From an uncultured bacterium (GTDB lineage: Bacteria > Bacillota > Clostridia > Oscillospirales > Acutalibacteraceae): DNA of 5,177 nucleotides. Positions 1-5,124 of the stretch are shown here, piece by piece. The stretch covers positions 1 through 5,177 of the forward strand of contig CAMFFI010000102.1 of the NCBI GenBank assembly GCA_945949625.1. Direction: 5' to 3'. The notes below the pieces were generated by a model that did no database searches, had not been told where the DNA came from, and saw only the letters and a list, made by a program, of their open reading frames with translations. Position numbers and translations under genes: made by a program. The number at the start of each line of letters is the position of its first letter. Within the stretch, counting starts at the first letter, position 1.

Positions 1-195
1 ACGCATCTGGCTGATTTCGCAAAGCTGTTTTTGGGTGATGTTCGGATGTTCCCCTATAATGCACAGAAGCCTGCCCTGTCCGCGATGAGGAGCTCCCACG
101 GGACCGAGCCGCTTAAAAACTAAATCGTGATAACGATGAAATTCTGTTTCAAGCTTTATCCACCTCTCAAAAAGGGTGTTGTCAACCTCAGACAT
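1..195 (-). CDS. MarR-family transcriptional regulator, N-terminal part (runs off the window)
   Basis: Read on the minus strand, an ATG at 195-193 opens a frame of 65 codons with no stop before the window edge; the C-terminal half or more is missing. The start is fixed by a strong GAGGGAGG Shine-Dalgarno site (210-203) seven bases upstream. The protein has an N-terminal helical part (about residues 7-30), then HRGQGRLLCIIGEHPNITQK (residues 38-57) and QLCEISQMR (58-65). The pattern of a G-x-G-R-L-L helix followed by 'P-x-I-T-Q-K-x-L' is typical of the start of the winged-helix domain in MarR proteins, where the T-Q-x-x-L helix precedes the recognition helix. Such proteins are dimeric cytoplasmic repressors or activators that often respond to phenolic ligands or oxidants; nothing here shows the ligand or targets. 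It is transcribed away from all other genes in the window. Family assignment is fairly sure; the specific regulator cannot be named. Confidence 0.85.
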   Translation of the reverse strand, partial: MSEVDNTLFERWIKLETEFHRYHDLVFKRLGPVGAPHRGQGRLLCIIGEHPNITQKQLCEISQMR

Positions 196-245
196 TTTTA
201 AACCTCCCTCAGATGAAAATAAGAGTATAGTTATTTTAGAAACCA

Positions 246-274
246 ATTATACAGGTACCTGTGAATAATGTCAA
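246..274 (-). promoter_or_regulatory. Consensus sigma-70/A promoter of the MarR-family gene
   Basis: On the minus strand, TTGACA (274-269) is followed by exactly 17 bases and TATAAT (251-246). Both hexamers are perfect consensus. Transcription would start near 239, giving a leader of about 44 nt before the ATG at 195. The spacer carries a 12-bp palindrome, so this promoter is probably strong when free and shut off by a bound repressor. Confidence 0.85.
251..262. promoter_or_regulatory. Probable operator: perfect 12-bp palindrome within the MarR promoter
   Basis: ACAGGTACCTGT is its own exact reverse complement. It overlaps the first base of the minus-strand -10 box and fills the adjacent part of the spacer, so a dimeric protein bound here would block RNA polymerase. 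MarR regulators commonly bind palindromes in their own promoters, so autoregulation is the natural inference. The flanking bases do not extend the symmetry. Binding is inferred, not shown. Confidence 0.6.
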
Positions 275-284
275 CAGATATAAT

Positions 285-300
285 GTGAAACTTTGTTCAC
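285..300. repeat. Imperfect 16-bp dyad upstream of the MarR promoter
   Basis: Arms GTGAA (285-289) and TTCAC (296-300) are exact inverted repeats separated by six bases. The dyad lies about 10 bp upstream of the minus-strand -35 box, where a second regulator or a second dimer could bind. With five-base arms in AT-rich DNA it could be chance. Confidence 0.25.
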
Positions 301-369
301 ATAAAAAATTTTATAACATTAGAACTATTTTTACGGTTTAGGAGATGATTTTTAAATAAATTCTTACAT

Positions 370-404
370 AAAAAGAAAACCAGCAGTTTTGGACTGCTGT
401 TTTC
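370..404 (-). terminator. Rho-independent terminator-like hairpin, minus strand
   Basis: Arms GAAAACCAGCAG (375-386) and CTGCTGTTTTC (394-404) pair with a single bulged C around a seven-base loop. In the minus direction the hairpin is followed at once by five U (374-370), which suits an intrinsic terminator. The plus direction has a poorer U tract. No protein gene ends just upstream: the dockerin gene already has its own terminator at 575-620. This one may be a second-line stop protecting the MarR promoter from read-through, or may end a small RNA begun near 450. Confidence 0.6.
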
Positions 405-450
405 TGAAAGAAGTTTTGAATAAAGGATGAAATGAATAAATACTTGATAT
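370..450 (-). ncRNA. Possible small RNA between an extended -10 promoter and a terminator
   Basis: An extended -10 box on the minus strand (465-457) would start RNA near 450, and the hairpin plus U tract ends near 370, giving a transcript of about 80 nt. The part upstream of the hairpin is unstructured and pyrimidine-rich, with no start codon followed by a reasonable reading frame. It matches no RNA family that I recognise. The call rests only on a promoter-like box and a terminator in otherwise gene-free DNA, so it is weak. Confidence 0.22.
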
Positions 451-456
451 GCTAAT

Positions 457-465
457 ATTATATCA
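457..465 (-). promoter_or_regulatory. Extended -10 promoter candidate, minus strand
   Basis: The minus strand reads TGATATAAT here, a perfect TGnTATAAT extended -10 element. The -35 position at 17-bp spacing (485-480) is poor, but extended -10 promoters can dispense with it. The only downstream element before the MarR promoter is the hairpin terminator at 404-370. In DNA this AT-rich the match could be accidental. Confidence 0.3.
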
Positions 466-574
466 TAAAATGTCAAAAAATCTATTGACATTATACATAA
501 ATTTAGATAACGATATTTTGCTTATTGTATATTATGTAAAAAACACAAATTGCTAATTGGGCAAAATAACATAT

Positions 575-620
575 AAAAAACGGAAACAGGCAGTTTTTAT
601 TCTTTGCTTGTTTCCGTTTT
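575..620 (-). terminator. Rho-independent terminator of the dockerin gene
   Basis: Two 16-base arms (620-605 and 592-577 read on the minus strand) pair at 15 of 16 positions around a 12-base loop. The stem core is CGGAAACA paired with TGTTTCCG. On the minus strand the second arm runs into six U (580-575). The stem begins three bases after the dockerin gene's stop codon (626-624), so this is its transcription end. Confidence 0.88.
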
Positions 621-623
621 GAT

Positions 624-1937
624 TTAAAAGTTGTCCAATCTTGCAAGAACCATTTGGATTTTTGTTGCGTCAGATATACCTATACTGCCGCTTTTATCGG
701 TATCGGCATTGTTTAAGGAACCCTTGGAAAACCTGATAAATTCCGAAAGATAAAGCTGGACTAAGGTTGCGTCCGTTATCGTAAGCTTGTTGTCACCGTT
801 TACGTCGCCGGTTTTAGAGGTATTGCTTATGTAAAAATCAAGCAGAGCGCTGTCTGCGGATAAACCGAATAATTGCTCCGAATAATCAAGAACACACCAG
901 CCGGTCTTATTATTGTAGGTAGTATATCCCCAGGTATAGCCGTCGGCTTCCTGAATTTTCTTTACGTTAATTTGTGCGTAATAAGGAATAAATCCGATTT
1001 TTGAATTTGACGTTCCCGCACCGCTTCTCATATTTACTCCGTCATCAGAGGTGATTGCGTAAAATTCGTTTACCTCTCTGTAAGGAGGAGAGGTGGTTGC
1101 AGGCTCTGTGGTTGCAGGAGCAGTTGGAGTAGGCTCCGGGCTTGTCCCTGATTTAAGCAGGAATTGAACGTCATCGGTTAAGGCGATGTATCCCGTCCTG
1201 CCTAAGTATGTGGTTTTTCCCCAGGTATATCCTCCGTTTTCAACCTTTTCGGTAACAACAAAACCCATATGATAATCAATAGTATCTAATACGCTGTAAT
1301 TTTTTCCCGGACCTGAGCGGAAATTTATGCTGCCGGTGTAATCCACAGAACGGTATAATTCACCGCCAAAGCCCTTTGAAGTAAACTCGCCGGGATATAT
1401 GTAGCCCTGAAATGTCCAGCCGCTTTGTCCGGGATTGTCATAATCTTCAACAGAAAGGTAAAAATTAAGATAACCGTATGCAGATTGGGACATTATAATT
1501 TTATCGCCTACAATTGCCTCAACTATTGCAACGTGACCGCTGTCGCCGCAGTCCCAACAGGCAACAGCACCGATTTTCGGAGTTTTACCGTAGCTGTAAT
1601 ATCCGTGCTCCTTATTGTAATCGTACCATTCCTCAGCGTCATAATGGCACAAATTCGGCTCCCTGCCCAGCATTTCGTACACTCTTCCGTAAGCGTAGCA
1701 GGTGCAGTTAGGCATACCGTAGCCGCAGTTGTAGTATATATTTTTGGTTGTATAATAGGCATAGCTGCTTTCCGTAGAATAAGCTGGCTGACATCTTGGC
1801 GTAATGCTTGTTGCCGCATCTGCTTTAAATAAGGACTGAAAAGCCGATAATGCTATAACTGTTGCAAGCATAAGGCAAACGGCTGCTATAATTATCCGAT
1901 TATTTCTGAGAAATGAAAATTTACGAAAAGACAGCAT
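624..1937 (-). CDS. Secreted CHAP-domain peptidoglycan hydrolase with two SH3 domains and a C-terminal type I dockerin
   Basis: 437 residues; the ATG at 1937-1935 has a GGAGG site eight bases upstream. Residues 1-41 are a signal peptide: Arg/Lys-rich start, hydrophobic core 15-34, and ADA (39-41) before a likely cut. Residues about 60-182 form a CHAP domain. C78 in NCTCYAYGR (77-85) is the expected nucleophile and H135 in SGHVAIVE (133-140) the base; such enzymes cut peptide or amide bonds in peptidoglycan. Two bacterial SH3 domains follow (about 194-255 and 291-351), each with an N-x-R-S-G-x-G start and a GYTWG...TGY/W end, and a Pro/Thr linker (about 264-285) lies between them. Residues 376-434 are a type I dockerin with two calcium loops: D378, N380, D382, K384, D389 and D412, D414, S416, S418, D423. 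The dockerin should dock the enzyme to a cohesin on a scaffoldin or cell-surface protein. The mature chain has eight cysteines, seven in or next to the CHAP domain, suggesting disulfides. The gene stands alone with its own promoter and terminator. The exact bond cut cannot be told from sequence. Confidence 0.92.
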   Translation of the reverse strand: MLSFRKFSFLRNNRIIIAAVCLMLATVIALSAFQSLFKADAATSITPRCQPAYSTESSYAYYTTKNIYYNCGYGMPNCTCYAYGRVYEMLGREPNLCHYDAEEWYDYNKEHGYYSYGKTPKIGAVACWDCGDSGHVAIVEAIVGDKIIMSQSAYGYLNFYLSVEDYDNPGQSGWTFQGYIYPGEFTSKGFGGELYRSVDYTGSINFRSGPGKNYSVLDTIDYHMGFVVTEKVENGGYTWGKTTYLGRTGYIALTDDVQFLLKSGTSPEPTPTAPATTEPATTSPPYREVNEFYAITSDDGVNMRSGAGTSNSKIGFIPYYAQINVKKIQEADGYTWGYTTYNNKTGWCVLDYSEQLFGLSADSALLDFYISNTSKTGDVNGDNKLTITDATLVQLYLSEFIRFSKGSLNNADTDKSGSIGISDATKIQMVLARLDNF

Positions 1938-1999
1938 TAAATTTACCTCCGGTTAAAAAATCCCTTACAAAATATGAATAATTCCAAATAAACAAAATG

Positions 2000-2028
2000 A
2001 TTATAACATAATAAACAATATATTTCAA
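2000..2028 (-). promoter_or_regulatory. Promoter of the dockerin gene
   Basis: On the minus strand TTGAAA (2028-2023), a 17-base spacer and TATAAT (2005-2000) match the sigma-70/A consensus at 11 of 12 positions. The start would be near 1993, leaving a leader of about 56 nt before the ATG at 1937. It is the best promoter in the divergent intergenic region for this direction. Confidence 0.7.
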
Positions 2029-2142
2029 ATAACCGAAGAAAAACACTGAAAAAAACAATACAAAAATCCTTGCACTAACGGCTTAATTTAATAATGAAAT
2101 TACTAATTTAAAGGGATTTGACAATAAATTAACGATTTTTTA

Positions 2143-2171
2143 TTGACTTGAAAAGATGAAACTTGTAAAAT
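2143..2171 (+). promoter_or_regulatory. Promoter of the diaminobutyrate aminotransferase gene
   Basis: TTGACT (2143-2148), a 17-base spacer and TAAAAT (2166-2171) match consensus at 10 of 12 positions. Transcription would start near 2178, about 45 nt before the ATG at 2223. A further TTGACA lies upstream (2118-2123), but its -10 partner at 17-bp spacing (TATTGA) is weak. No operator-like palindrome is obvious. Confidence 0.6.
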
Positions 2172-2210
2172 TAAAATGATAAATAATTGATATATGTAAA
2201 CAGGAATGAA

Positions 2211-2216
2211 AGGAAG
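2211..2216 (+). promoter_or_regulatory. Shine-Dalgarno site that sets the aminotransferase start at 2223
   Basis: AGGAAG lies six bases before the ATG at 2223. The frame stays open upstream to a TTG at 2187, but that codon has no purine-rich site before it. The extra 12 residues it would add do not look like the family's N-terminus, whereas the protein begun at 2223 starts MNTEAFTKYESEVRSYC, close to the usual EctB beginning. Confidence 0.75.
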
Positions 2217-2222
2217 TATTTT

Positions 2223-3485
2223 ATGAATACGGAAGCGTTTACAAAATATGAATCTGAGGTGCGTTCTTATTGCAGGCATTTTCCTGTAATATTCAAAAAA
2301 GCAAAGGACGCTTATTTCATTGATGAAAACAATGAAAAATACATTGACTTTTTCTGCGGTGCAGGTGCAGAAAACTACGGACATAACAATGACTATATAA
2401 AGGAAAAGGTAATAGATTATATTTCAAACGACGGTATTATTCATTCTCTTGATTTATATACCGAGGCTAAAAGAGATTTTATAGATTATTTTGAAACTAA
2501 GGTGCTCCAGCCCAGAGGACTTAACTATAAAATTCAGTTCCCCGGTCCTACAGGTACAAACGCAATAGAGGCGGCTTTAAAGCTTGCAAGAAAGGTTAAA
2601 AAGAGAAGAACGGTTTGGGCGCTTATGGGTGCTTTTCACGGTATGACATTAGGAGCATTGGCGCTTACTACCGATACAGGCTCACGCAAAGGCGCAGGTG
2701 TTCCCCTTGAAAATGTGGTTCATATTCCTGCACCATATATGTTCCCCAAGCTTGATACAATAAAATATATGCAGACTCTTCTTGACGATGACCATTCAGC
2801 TGTTGAAAAGCCTGCGGCTCTTGTTATTGAAACCGTTCAGGCAGAAGGCGGCATTTATGTATTTTCAAATGAGTACCTTCAGGCTGTAAGAAAATTCTGC
2901 GATGATAACGATATTTTGCTTATTGTTGACGACGTTCAGGTTGGCTGTGCAAGAACAGGAACATATTTTTCTTTTGAGAGAGCAGGAATTGTACCCGATA
3001 TGGTTGCACTTTCAAAATCAATCGGCGGTTACGGCTTTCCTTTTGCGCTTACTCTCTTTAAGCCTGAGCTTGACCTTTGGGCTCCTGCTGAGCATAACGG
3101 TACTTTCAGAGGAAATCAGATTGCAATTGTAGCCGCTAAGGCAGGTCTTGAATATATGCTTAACGAAAAGGTGGAGGCTCAGGTTAAGAAAAAGGGCGAG
3201 CTTGAAGAGAAGTTCATAAGAGAAGAGATTCTTCCCCTTGACAGCCGTCTTGAATACAGAGGAATCGGTCTTGTCTGGGGTATTGATTTTTCAAAAATCC
3301 CCGATGAGAAATTCTGCGACAAGGTTCAGGAATTCTGCTTTGAAAACAAGCTGATTATTGAGGCGGCAGGCAGAAAAAATGCAGTTATCAAAACAATGCC
3401 ACCGCTTACAATTTCAGAGGACACCTTGCTTGAGGGACTTAATGTTCTGAAAAACGCAATTGCAGAGGCTTTAAAAACACTATAA
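2223..3485 (+). CDS. ectB: Diaminobutyrate--2-oxoglutarate aminotransferase (EctB type, class III, PLP-dependent)
   Basis: 420 residues, the normal length for EctB. The enzyme moves an amino group from glutamate to L-aspartate 4-semialdehyde, giving L-2,4-diaminobutyrate and 2-oxoglutarate, in the cytoplasm. Family marks run from end to end: ESEVRSYCR (10-18), IDFFCGAGAENYGHNN (41-56), FPGPTGTNAIEAALKLARKV (106-125, PLP phosphate loop), FHGMTLGALA (138-147), ETVQAEGG (203-210), IVDDVQVGCARTG (234-246; D236 and Q239 contact the ring), LSKSIGG (263-269; K265 is the Schiff-base lysine) and NGTFRGNQ (292-299). These are EctB hallmarks rather than those of ornithine or 4-aminobutyrate aminotransferases. 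Ectoine operons are usually ectA-ectB-ectC; here the upstream neighbour is a divergent dockerin gene and the downstream one an ATP-grasp gene, so neither partner is present nearby. Diaminobutyrate may therefore feed another product. A terminator follows 13 bases after the stop. The reaction is well supported; the pathway is not. Confidence 0.92.
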   Translation: MNTEAFTKYESEVRSYCRHFPVIFKKAKDAYFIDENNEKYIDFFCGAGAENYGHNNDYIKEKVIDYISNDGIIHSLDLYTEAKRDFIDYFETKVLQPRGLNYKIQFPGPTGTNAIEAALKLARKVKKRRTVWALMGAFHGMTLGALALTTDTGSRKGAGVPLENVVHIPAPYMFPKLDTIKYMQTLLDDDHSAVEKPAALVIETVQAEGGIYVFSNEYLQAVRKFCDDNDILLIVDDVQVGCARTGTYFSFERAGIVPDMVALSKSIGGYGFPFALTLFKPELDLWAPAEHNGTFRGNQIAIVAAKAGLEYMLNEKVEAQVKKKGELEEKFIREEILPLDSRLEYRGIGLVWGIDFSKIPDEKFCDKVQEFCFENKLIIEAAGRKNAVIKTMPPLTISEDTLLEGLNVLKNAIAEALKTL

Positions 3486-3498
3486 TTCATAAAGAAAT

Positions 3499-3529
3499 AA
3501 AAAGGCGGAGATTTTTCTTCGCTTTTTTT
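3499..3529 (+). terminator. Rho-independent terminator after the aminotransferase gene
   Basis: Arms AAAAAGGCGGAGA (3499-3511) and TCTTCGCTTTTTT (3516-3528) form a 13-bp RNA stem with two G-U pairs and a four-U loop. The second arm merges into a run of seven U (3523-3529). The core is short, so some read-through into the ATP-grasp gene is plausible. Its place between two plus-strand genes argues against a simple single operon. Confidence 0.75.
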
Positions 3530-3538
3530 AAAAAACAA

Positions 3539-3547
3539 TGATATATT
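3539..3547 (+). promoter_or_regulatory. Possible extended -10 promoter just before the ATP-grasp gene
   Basis: TGATATATT fits the TGnTATAAT extended -10 pattern with one mismatch. The -35 region overlaps the preceding terminator stem and is poor. A start near 3554 would leave only about 11 nt before the ATG, with the Shine-Dalgarno site at the very 5' end, which is unusually tight. It is offered only because the terminator upstream makes some local start, or read-through, necessary. Confidence 0.25.
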
Positions 3548-3564
3548 CATCATAAGGGGTTATT

Positions 3565-4578
3565 ATGAACGTAAATTATATTAAAAGAGTTTTGGGCGGC
3601 GCAAGCTTTAAAAAAATGTTTGAAAAAATTGACGCCATTCACGAAAAGACAGGAAAAAACAAGCTTAAGCTGTTTTTTGATATGATGATTTGCTCTGTAA
3701 AGTACGGTGCAGGCTACAACGATTATATTATTTTTGAATTTTACAATATGAAAGCTAAGGAAAGAAAAACCTACCTTACAAGGCTTAAAAACAAAAAGCT
3801 TGTTACAATGCTTAATGATGAGAAGTATGCAAGAATTTTTGACGAAAAAAATCTTTTTGACAAAAAATTTGCAGAGTTTATGGGCAGAGAGGTTATTGAC
3901 CTTGCAGACATAGGGTATGAGGAATTTAAAAAATTTACGGAAGGAAAATCGGAATTTTTTGCAAAGCCTTATATCGGTGAAAGCGGAAAGGGCATTGAAA
4001 AAATCAAAGTGTCCGACTTTGAAAATACGGAGGAGCTTTGGAAATATGTTAAGCGTGAGGATAAAAACTTCGGCGTAATTGAAGAGGTTGTCGTTCAGCA
4101 TCCTGACGCCGCAAGAATTTATCCCAATTCCCTTAACTGCCTGAGAGTTGTAACTCTTGTAAATGACGGAAAACCAAATATTCTTTACGCTGTGTTTAAA
4201 ATGGGAAACAACGGCGGCTTTGTTGATAATCTGGAAAACGGCGGACTTGCCTGTCATTTTGACCTTGACAAAGGCGAAATTATCGGACAGGGACATACCT
4301 CTGCTCTTGTTAATTATGACGCACATCCTGCAACGGGAATAAAATTTGTAGGCTATAAGCTGCCGTTTATGGATGAGGTTAAGGATATGGTCAAAAAGGC
4401 GGCAATGGTTTTGCCCGAGTTCAGATATGTGGGCTGGGATGTATGCCTTACTCCAAACGGACCTGCAATCATTGAGGGCAACGATTACCCTGCATATGAT
4501 TTTCCCCAGCTGCCCGACCCGGACAAACCGCGAATCGGTCTTTTGCCTAAAATTGAGTCTTTCGGCATAAAGCTTTAA
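3565..4578 (+). CDS. ATP-grasp protein of the 'sugar-transfer associated' family, function unknown
   Basis: 337 residues; the ATG at 3565 has AGGGG five bases upstream (3555-3559). The N-terminal 100 residues are Lys-rich and helical. The ATP-grasp fold follows: FAKPYIGESGKGIEKI (132-147) carries the nucleotide-binding K134 and glycine-rich loop, and VIEEVVVQHPDAARIYPNSL (171-190) gives the hinge acids and the family's QHP motif. Next come NCLRVVTL (191-198; N191, R194), GGFVDNLENGGLACHFDL (217-234), and GWDVCLTPNGPAIIEGN (290-306) with the likely magnesium ligands D292, E304 and N306. These match the family Pfam calls ATPgrasp_ST, often seen near cell-surface polysaccharide or sugar-transfer genes. 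ATP-grasp enzymes join a carboxylate to an amine or thiol through an acyl-phosphate; the substrate here is unknown. There is no signal peptide or membrane segment, so it acts in the cytoplasm. It follows the aminotransferase by 79 bases, with a terminator in the gap, and precedes the deaminase gene by 29. The family call is firm; a diaminobutyrate substrate is only a guess from position. Confidence 0.85.
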   Translation: MNVNYIKRVLGGASFKKMFEKIDAIHEKTGKNKLKLFFDMMICSVKYGAGYNDYIIFEFYNMKAKERKTYLTRLKNKKLVTMLNDEKYARIFDEKNLFDKKFAEFMGREVIDLADIGYEEFKKFTEGKSEFFAKPYIGESGKGIEKIKVSDFENTEELWKYVKREDKNFGVIEEVVVQHPDAARIYPNSLNCLRVVTLVNDGKPNILYAVFKMGNNGGFVDNLENGGLACHFDLDKGEIIGQGHTSALVNYDAHPATGIKFVGYKLPFMDEVKDMVKKAAMVLPEFRYVGWDVCLTPNGPAIIEGNDYPAYDFPQLPDPDKPRIGLLPKIESFGIKL

Positions 4579-4607
4579 GCTGTGAATGTGATTTTTCGGA
4601 GGAAATT

Positions 4608-5084
4608 ATGAAAAGAAACGATTATATTTCTTGGGATGAATATTTTATGGGCGTGGCAATACTTGCTTCAAAAAGGAGCAAGGACCCCAATACTCAGGTT
4701 GGCGCATGCATTGTAGATAATAACAATATTATCCTATCGACAGGCTACAACGGATTTCCCTACGGATGCTCCGACGATGAGTTTCCCTGGGAAAGAGAGG
4801 GAGAAGACACAAAGTATAACTACGTTGTTCACGCAGAGCTTAACGCTATACTGAATGCCAGGGGAAAATCTTTAAGCGGTGCAAAGCTGTATGTTGACTT
4901 GTTCCCCTGCAATGAATGTGCAAAAGCTATTATACAGTCCGGAATAAGCGAGGTTGTATATTTGTATGATAAATACGCAGATACCAAGGAAACACAGGCG
5001 TCAAAAAGAATGTTGCAGTCGGCAAATATAAAATTAAAGCAGTTAGTTACCGACAAAAAAATCACAATAGATTTTGAAAGATAA
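4608..5084 (+). CDS. dCMP deaminase (zinc-dependent cytidine/deoxycytidylate deaminase family)
   Basis: 158 residues, a full-length protein for the family. The ATG at 4608 has GGAGG five bases upstream (4598-4602). It converts dCMP to dUMP and ammonia, supplying dUMP for thymidylate synthase. The zinc site is complete: H75 and the proton-shuttling E77 in VVHAELNA (73-80), then C101 and C104 in FPCNECAK (99-106). Other family marks are WDEYFMGVA (9-17), RSKDPNTQVGACIVD (23-37) and GYNGFPYGCSDDEFPW (46-61), the last lying in the region that holds the dCTP/dTTP allosteric site in known hexameric enzymes. As recalled, the whole chain looks closer to the eukaryotic DCTD type than to the longer Bacillus ComEB. 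It lies 29 bases after the ATP-grasp stop with no terminator between, so the two genes are probably co-transcribed. A link to the upstream amino-acid chemistry is not evident. No clear terminator is seen after it. Confidence 0.9.
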   Translation: MKRNDYISWDEYFMGVAILASKRSKDPNTQVGACIVDNNNIILSTGYNGFPYGCSDDEFPWEREGEDTKYNYVVHAELNAILNARGKSLSGAKLYVDLFPCNECAKAIIQSGISEVVYLYDKYADTKETQASKRMLQSANIKLKQLVTDKKITIDFER

Positions 5085-5124
5085 AGTACATTATTAAAAT
5101 TTATTATTAAATTGAAACAATTAA

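Larger units (their letters stand above)
196..623. other. Gene-free AT-rich intergenic region between the MarR gene and the dockerin gene
   Basis: No convincing protein gene lies here on either strand. A 64-codon minus-strand frame (491-297) has no Shine-Dalgarno site, runs straight through a terminator hairpin, and has a low-complexity composition of the sort AT-rich DNA gives by chance. What can be supported is: the MarR promoter and operator (246-274), a dyad (285-300), a terminator-like hairpin (370-404), an extended -10 box on the minus strand (457-465), a TGTCAA/TTGACA inverted pair (471-490), and the dockerin gene terminator (575-620). Confidence 0.7.

Noticed and set aside
256..284. 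Plus-strand TATAAT (279-284) as a promoter
   Set aside because: The paired -35 (TACCTG) is poor and no plus-strand gene follows before the convergent dockerin gene.
471..490. TGTCAA...TTGACA inverted pair that could be two back-to-back -35 boxes
   Set aside because: Neither side has an acceptable -10 box at 16-18 bp spacing, and no plus-strand gene lies downstream, so chance in AT-rich DNA is the simpler reading.
297..491. Minus-strand 64-codon frame in the left intergenic region
   Set aside because: No Shine-Dalgarno site, it crosses the 370-404 terminator hairpin, and it has a low-complexity composition expected by chance.
1425..1832. Plus-strand open frame (135 codons) opposite the dockerin gene
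   Set aside because: Antisense to the CHAP domain coding region, with no recognisable domain and no ribosome site.
2187..2222. Earlier TTG start for the aminotransferase
   Set aside because: It has no ribosome site, and the added 12 residues overlap the leader and the Shine-Dalgarno site of the ATG at 2223.
3550..4326. Long minus-strand open frame (258 codons) opposite the ATP-grasp gene
   Set aside because: It lies wholly antisense to a gene with clear family motifs and has no Shine-Dalgarno site. Its Phe/Lys/Asn-rich translation is what the complement of an AT-rich coding strand gives.
5096..5115. AT-only palindrome (AATTTA/TAAATT) after the deaminase gene as a terminator
   Set aside because: Six A-U pairs without any G-C core and no following U run would not terminate transcription.
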